Assembly: GCF_022965805.1 (NCBI RefSeq)
Contig: NC_133103.1
Span: forward strand, 52,154,386-52,218,385
Origin: Primulina eburnea
Taxonomy: Eukaryota > Streptophyta > Magnoliopsida > Lamiales > Gesneriaceae
Reading direction: 5' to 3'
DNA: 64,000 nucleotides
Shown here: in pieces, positions 58,521-64,000 of the stretch
How positions within the stretch are numbered: position 1 is the stretch's first letter
Layout of the letters: each line of letters begins with the position of its first letter
Notes under the pieces: model-generated
What the model was told of the DNA's origin: nothing
What the model saw: only the letters and a program-made list of their open reading frames with translations
Databases searched by the model: none
Program-made: the position numbers and the translations under genes

Positions 58521-59296
58521 TATATAATGATATTATTGTTTATGACTTAAATTATTTTGATAAAGTGAAAAATATGTTTTTACTTCACTACTTTATTAAA
58601 TTAGTGTGGTGGCCGGTGATTAAGAATTACTTTGTTAAATTAAAATTGTGTTGCAATAAAATATGATTATTTACTTCCACCCTAAACTAAATGATGACGT
58701 AATAAAAAACAAAATAATTCGTCATATTAAAATTGTGTTGAAGTTAAAGAAAGAATTTAACTTCACCACAACTCAATAATTGTGAAGTAGTTCTTTATTA
58801 ATTACTTCACTATAATACAAAAAAATGAAGTCTTTTAAATCGACTACTTCGTCGACAAATGTAAATTGTGAAATAAAAAATACCAAATACTTCAACAAAT
58901 AACAATTATGGCGAAGTTATAGAATATATTTACTTCATCGTAGTTCCATAACAACGAAGTCATTCGCATCAACTACTTCACCAAAATACAAAGCCTGTGA
59001 AGTTATACAATACATTCGCTTCGTAAATCAATATAAACTATGAAGTTATATATAAGCTATTATTGTTGCACTTTACGAAATCGATGAAGTAAAAGACGTT
59101 TTACTTCGACATCGGTCTAATTTCGGACCGATTTTCCCTCATTGAACCGACCAAAGATTTCGCTAATTTCTTGGATACGACTTCGATTAGAATGCGAAGT
59201 AAAATGGTACCCTATTACTTCACGTTCGTCTACTTCGACAATTATCTACCTATGACTTCACTGAATATGCGAAATAAATCAAAGAAATTCTACACT
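58521..59296 (+). mobile_element. CACTA-type element remnant (right part)
   Basis: Homologous to 42830-43590: dense TTACTTCG/CGAAGTAA subterminal motifs, ending AAATTCTACACTA at 59296. Compared with 43595 the last GTG and about 16 flanking bases are deleted. Confidence 0.75.
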
Positions 59297-59833
59297 ACAC
59301 AATACTGAAATTTAATACAGTAATATTTAATCACTAAAATTAAATTTATAATTATCTTTCATTAGTATAATGAGATTTGTCATTATCACAATTGATATGA
59401 TGATGGAAAGATAACTTTTTAGTATGGTAACTCATATAATTACTTATTTAATTTAGTCAATTAACTCGTCAAAATTATATTTTGGTGTATTAAATTTAAT
59501 TTACAACTATTTTCCTCTAAATTGCTGATACGACGCTAGGCGACTAAGAAATTTCAGTGTTACATCAATAATTCTTATGTCATAACAACACTTCGATAAC
59601 ATAGGATTAAGAGAAAAAACTAATCAAAATTACTACGTAATAAAACTAAACTTTGAATACTTAATTGACCAAAACACAAAATGAGACCACTCAGTTGATC
59701 AAAATATTATTTTCTCATCTAATCGATATGTCTGGAAAAATATTTGACAATTTGACGAAAAATAGACTCAAAATAAAAACGCCTCACATAACATAACCTA
59801 TTCCAACAAACTTATGTGTTGTGTTATTGTAAG
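59297..59833 (+). pseudogene. Truncated ELIP upstream flank (unit E)
   Basis: Colinear with 19945-20431 of the ELIP2 flank up to ATAACATAACCTATTCCA (about 59807), then it breaks. No ELIP promoter-proximal sequence or exon follows. Confidence 0.8.
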
Positions 59834-59915
59834 TAAATAATCAAACATTCTCACTTATATTATTCAAATATACATAATTGTTTACAGTCTACACACCACA
59901 TGATATTAACACCAT
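59834..59915 (-). pseudogene. Inverted ELIP 3' UTR fragment
   Basis: Reverse complement of the ELIP2/3 3' UTR (about 22500-22582) with few differences, including the stretch around CATGTGGTGTGTAGA. It sits right after a plus-oriented ELIP upstream flank, so the unit was broken by inversion or rejoined ends. Confidence 0.88.
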
Positions 59916-60378
59916 CCACTATAAACTTAGAATTGCACTCTTGAAAAATAGATATAAAATTACTCAACAAAAATGAATAGTTCATTGATATAGTCACTAC
60001 ATGTGGATCAATCCTCCATAAATTGTCCATAATTAAAGTTAGGTAATTTCCGCTTAACCTCTTTAATTATATCTTTTTCCTTAAGTCCCATTGATTCTCT
60101 AATGAATAATATGTTCATGATCTAATCATAAATTGAGCGCTCTTATTATTCAAGTACCGAATCAACACTTAAGGGAACCATTTATCTATCTTCTTTTACG
60201 AAGGAATGGATTTCGTCTTGTATATTAATATTCCTAGTTATTTATTTTATTATATTTCCAATGTATCAAGAACTTTGACACCATATAATTTGTGTCATTA
60301 CTCGATATGTCAAAAAACACAATATCATAAATAGGAGTTTATTAATTACTCGGAATTAAGATCGACTCATATATGTCT
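59916..60378. other. Repeat-like region, no gene
   Basis: Contains phrases such as AATGTATCAAGAACTTTGAC and TGTGTCATTACTCGATATGTC that look like an old copia-type LTR fragment, but I can define no ends. Confidence 0.35.
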
Positions 60379-61821
60379 GTAGTGCCCAAATTCAGTATGC
60401 GTATAACCCATGAATTTATTTAACTAGTAAATCATTTAATTAATTTTAAAATGAGTTTTAAGCCATGCATGATTTATTTGAATGCATTGTTTTAAATTAT
60501 TTATGTTTATGTGATGCACGTTAAAATGTTTTTCGAGTTTCATGTTTCAGGCGATTATTCGAGGCGAGATCGAGGAAAAGACAGGTGACGATTTTGGCAA
60601 TTTAGAATGTGGTATTTTATTTTAAGATTTAGGATGGGCCATTTTAAATAAATTATAGAGTTTTAGTATTTTAAAACATTATTTATGTATTGAGTGATTT
60701 AAGAGTTTAAACTTTTAAAATTGGTGTGTAATCATTTTTAATTGGAGAGTTTTGAGTAAATTATTAGGTGTTAACCTTTAATTAATATTTTAAATAGTTA
60801 ATTTAGCTAGAATTTCTCCTAATTAAAACACACACACACGTTTTCTACACTCACACACACTTACACGTTTTTACACGCACTAAAACATACTACACACACC
60901 TACAAGTTTATTTTCAGATTTTTACAAGACAAACCTAGGGTTCTCCTTCCCCAAGAGCAGCCGCCCCTTTCTCTGATTATTTCCAGCAGTATTTTGTCGA
61001 GTTTCTTCAAAGAAATCGTTGCACGATCGTTCCGGGTCAACCTCGCTTCCATATCCGCTTCGATATCGCCGGTTCGGTAACATTTATTATCAAAAGGCAC
61101 GTATATTCTGTTCTTGATGCATCGATCATGTCATATTATGCGTGCGTTGTTATTTATGCGTAAAACTATGTGTATGTTGGGTAGAAGTTTGAGCAATCAT
61201 GTTTAAATCGCTTTTGGAGTCCCTTTTTAGATCTAAAAATCCCGTTTTTTCTGTTCCTCCTAAAACTGAGAATTTTCAGTCGAGATTTTGAGAAAACGTT
61301 AAGCTACAAAATTGTAGAACTTTTTGATACCTTCGATTCGATATAAAATTCGAGATTTTTGGATGAAAATTGAGTGAGTTATGGCGTTTTTCGTGGGACT
61401 GCTCAAACTGCGACTTTTACGAAAATTGGTGTTCTTGAAGTTTATATGTTGCAGGTTTTGTTGGGGATCGACGGGCGATCGTTGCTGCATTTAGGTATGG
61501 TTATTATGTTGTTAAGATGGTTATTGTGGTCTCGTTTCATGTCGTTAGGCATTTGAAATAGTGGGAAGACGTAGGAAATCGATGTGATGTCAATTGCCGT
61601 ATTTCGTGTGCATTGGGTAGTAGAAGGGACATCGTGTTTTGGGGATTTCGTACGGGTTTTGGTGCAATGTTAGGGTGTCCTAAGAAGAGTCGTAAAGTGT
61701 TGAATCACATATTTTAAGTGTCAAATGGGGTGAATAGACATTGCATAAGTTTTCTCGCAGGTACAGAAAAATCGAGGACACACGGACCCGTACACGGACC
61801 CTGACACGGGGTCCGTCCTGT
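60379..61821 (+). repeat. Diverged LTR fragment, relative of the LARD-like LTR
   Basis: Begins TGTAGTGCCCAAATTCAG and follows the LARD-like LTR in order (TTCATGTTTCAGGCGA, AGAGCAGCCGCCCC, AAAGGCACGTATATTCTGTTC) up to the first GGACCC array, then is cut at 61821 by another LTR. The frames in it have no support. Confidence 0.8.
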
Positions 61822-62233
61822 TGTGGGGACCCGGACGCTAATCCATTCCTTAATCGTCTTTAGGAATATTTAATCATTCATAATAAACAGGGTCTAAAAA
61901 TTTTTCTTTTTAAATTACACAGCGGAAACATAATGTAATTAAATTCAAATTACATATTAAACATAACATACAATTATTGTATGATCTACAATAATCCGAC
62001 TAGGTTCAACTATAAGTAAGTGCTGAACCCTAAGTTGCTTCAAAGTCCGGACCTCCACGCTATCTAGTCCAGCCTCGTTCTCTTCTTGACCCTGATCCTA
62101 GCCCACCTGTTGCCATGCACACATACAAACAAGACAAAAGCCGGATAAATCCGGTGAGATATAAATATCCCAGTATAAATCATGTATACATGCAATCATA
62201 TAAATCATATAAGAGCATATAACAAAAATCATA

Positions 62234-62611
62234 TCCTATATCAACATCATGATATAAATCAATAACAAGCATAAATCATATTCTAAACATGTACCCTAAT
62301 CAGGAACATAATTCAATATCTAGAATAAATCATATTCTAATCATGTACCAATATCAGAAACATAAATCAATATCAAGAATAATTCCTATTCTAAACATGT
62401 ACCAATATCAGGAACATAATTCAACCTCAAGAATAACTGCTATTCTAAACATGTACCAATATCAGGAACATAAATCAATATCAAGAATAATTCCTATTCT
62501 AAACATGTACCAATATCAGGAACATAATTCAACCTCAAGAATAACTGCTATTCTAAACATGTACCAATATCAGGAACATAAATCAGTATTAATCCATACA
62601 ATTCAATCTAG
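62234..62611. repeat. 54-bp tandem array with 108-bp alternation
   Basis: The word CATGTACC recurs exactly every 54 bp at 62288, 62342, 62396, 62450, 62504 and 62558. Units alternate between an AATTCAACCTCAAGAATAAC type and an AATCAATATCAAGAATAATT type. Since 54 is a multiple of 3 it keeps a 112-codon frame open (62289-62627), which is not evidence of a gene. Confidence 0.95.
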
Positions 62612-62684
62612 CTGTCACTCAGGCTAGTGACTCTATGTTTTAGACTAGACTCAATCCTAGTCTAGGGATCCCGGTTTCCAGATG

Positions 62685-62880
62685 TGGTATTCCTATATCG
62701 AATTCCGTAAAGGATGGAACTATAATCTCTATTACTCGATATAACCAGTGCCCTGGTATTCCTATATCGAATTCCGTAATAGAAGAATTCCAATACCCTT
62801 TACTCGATATAACCAAATATGGTGTTCCTATATCGAATTCCGTAATAGATTCCATTACTCGATATAACCAAACATCCAGT
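62685..62880. repeat. Three ~67-bp repeats with TATATCGAATTCCGTAA
   Basis: Each unit pairs GTATTCCTATATCGAATTCC with TTACTCGATATAACCA; units start near 62685, 62753 and 62819. CCTATATCGA / CTCGATATA are themselves partly inverted. Confidence 0.85.
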
Positions 62881-63164
62881 GTCCTGACCTAACCATCAAG
62901 GACTGTAGCTCTATCGCTAATATCCTATCTTGAGACATCGTGCAATGTGCCGTGGCGATACCACCACTATCCGGCACTTCTGTCACAAGATAACTTGTCT
63001 AATACCTGTTATCTAATATCAAGAGAACAAGTACATAAGTCAATTTAATGCAAATATCCATGCAATAAGGTAAAGTATGTGATTTAGGGAAACTCGAGTC
63101 AAACCTCCCTCGAGTTGTGCAATCCCAACTCAACATCAATTTATACCTTTATCTTCTCGCTCAG

Positions 63165-63187
63165 AAGAAGAAGAAGAAGAAGAAGTC
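63165..63187. repeat. (GAA)n microsatellite
   Basis: About seven AGA/GAA units. Confidence 0.9.
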
Positions 63188-63289
63188 CCGACTCTATCTC
63201 GGTCCATTCCCAATCTGGTAATAACAATACCGAACAGATATAATATCAATAAACTATTCAATTCAATACCTGTTCTGATCAATATTCAA

Positions 63290-64000
63290 ATCACAATAAA
63301 ATCTGATCAATGTCAATCGACATACGGTATACCAATACAATCTAAATCAAGACCGACTCTGATCCATATCAATCAACTGATGTTTCGACGGCATAACAAT
63401 ACTGTCTCGATAATCCCGTCAGTCCAAACATCACAGATATAAAATCAGAACTCATAATCAATATCAATACCAGTCATAATCTCAATAACCATACATATCT
63501 GATATGAATTCTCAGTCAAATCGATTCCAAAAATCATAACAGTTACATCAACAGTCCGTTCTTTAAATCCGACTTCAGTACCGAGTTCCTAGCAACGTAG
63601 GCTACAACTGGACGTAAGTTTTGCTACGTTTTGACATGTCTTGAAACTATGATGTTGTCAGAATTGAATAGGATTCATATATGATGTTCTTGTCATATTA
63701 GACATCATAGAATCGAAGTCAGATTAAAGAACGGACTGTTGATGTAACTGTTATGATTTTTGGAATCGATTTGACTGAGAATTCATATCAGATATGTATG
63801 GTTATTGAGATTATGACTAGTATTGATATTGATTATGAGTTCTGATATTATATCTGTGATGTTTGGACTGACGGGATTATCGAGACAGTATTGTTATGCC
63901 GTCGAAACATCAGTTGATTGATATGGATCAGAGTCGGTCTTGATTTAGATTGTATTGGTATACCGTATGTCGATTGACATTGATCAGATTTTATTGTGAT
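63290..64000. repeat. Large inverted repeat, ~289-bp arms, reaching the window end
   Basis: 63290-63579 and 63712-64000 are reverse complements with only a few mismatches, around a ~130-bp spacer. Base 64000 still pairs, so the arms may continue beyond. No gene seen in the arms. Confidence 0.92.

Larger units (their letters stand above)
61822..64000 (-). mobile_element. LTR of another gypsy-like element, extending past the window
   Basis: Starts TGTGGGGACCCGGACGC in plus orientation, with the hairpin CCGGATAAATCCGG at 62141-62154, 319 bp in. By comparison with the other LTRs this means minus sense with its 3' end at 61822. It contains two tandem arrays and a (GAA)n run. Whether 63200-64000 is still LTR is unclear. 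Candidate target duplication CCTGT at 61817-61821 cannot be checked. Confidence 0.6.

Noticed and set aside
62288..62611. CRISPR-like regular spacing
   Set aside because: Units are contiguous tandem copies without unique spacers, in plant DNA.
62289..62627. 112-codon repetitive frame that could look like a repeat protein
   Set aside because: The 54-bp tandem unit is divisible by three, so an open frame is expected by chance; it lies inside an LTR.

Overview
This is plant nuclear DNA, probably from a eudicot. It is AT-rich and full of LTR retrotransposons and DNA transposons. The only host genes I can support are three intact genes for early light-induced proteins (ELIPs), which are thylakoid chlorophyll-binding photoprotection proteins of the LHC superfamily. 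ELIP1 (4587-5419, minus) is divergent. ELIP2 (21673-22485, plus) and ELIP3 (44506-45318, plus) are almost identical. All three have the same three-exon, phase-0 structure. Broken pieces of further ELIP units lie at about 24232, 41646, 48398 and 59834, so this is a decaying tandem array. Expanded ELIP arrays are known from desiccation-tolerant (resurrection) plants; that link is only a hint here and the species cannot be named from the sequence.

Layout. 1-2791: part of a minus-strand LTR. 2792-7054: unannotated DNA with a MITE-like repeat and ELIP1. 7055-15599: complete Ty3/gypsy chromovirus (gypsy-1, TSD AAGAT) with an extra coiled-coil ORF before gag and one in-frame TGA. 16246-18975: 2.7-kb Ac-like hAT element (8-bp TSD). 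18976-22592: ELIP2 unit, with an 813-bp hAT element in its upstream flank. 22593-25998: about 430-455 bp tandem repeats, LTR-like sequence and an orphan ELIP 3' end. 25999-40288: a hAT element whose transposase remnant is split by a degenerate gypsy element (gypsy-2, TSD ATTTA), whose own 5' LTR holds a solo LTR (TSD ATTCT), a three-level nest. 40289-43595: LTR end, ELIP upstream remnant, CACTA/C48-protease remnant. 43596-47226: ELIP3 unit. 47352-59915: a second ELIP-remnant/CACTA chimera carrying a 352-bp TRIM and an 8.3-kb LARD-like retroelement without coding capacity (TSD GTATA), then an inverted ELIP 3' UTR fragment. 60379-64000: nested LTR fragments, a 54-bp tandem array and a large inverted repeat running to the window end.

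Because the ELIP units are paralogous, several insertions have an empty site elsewhere in the same window, which fixes their ends directly. Across the different LTR families I see two recurring structures: a sequence-divergent hairpin about 285-323 bp before the LTR 3' end, and a TTTCG-N4-CGAAA hairpin just upstream of the polypurine tract. Both are kept in the non-coding LARD-like element. These hairpins and the extra coiled-coil ORF are the best candidates for something undescribed.
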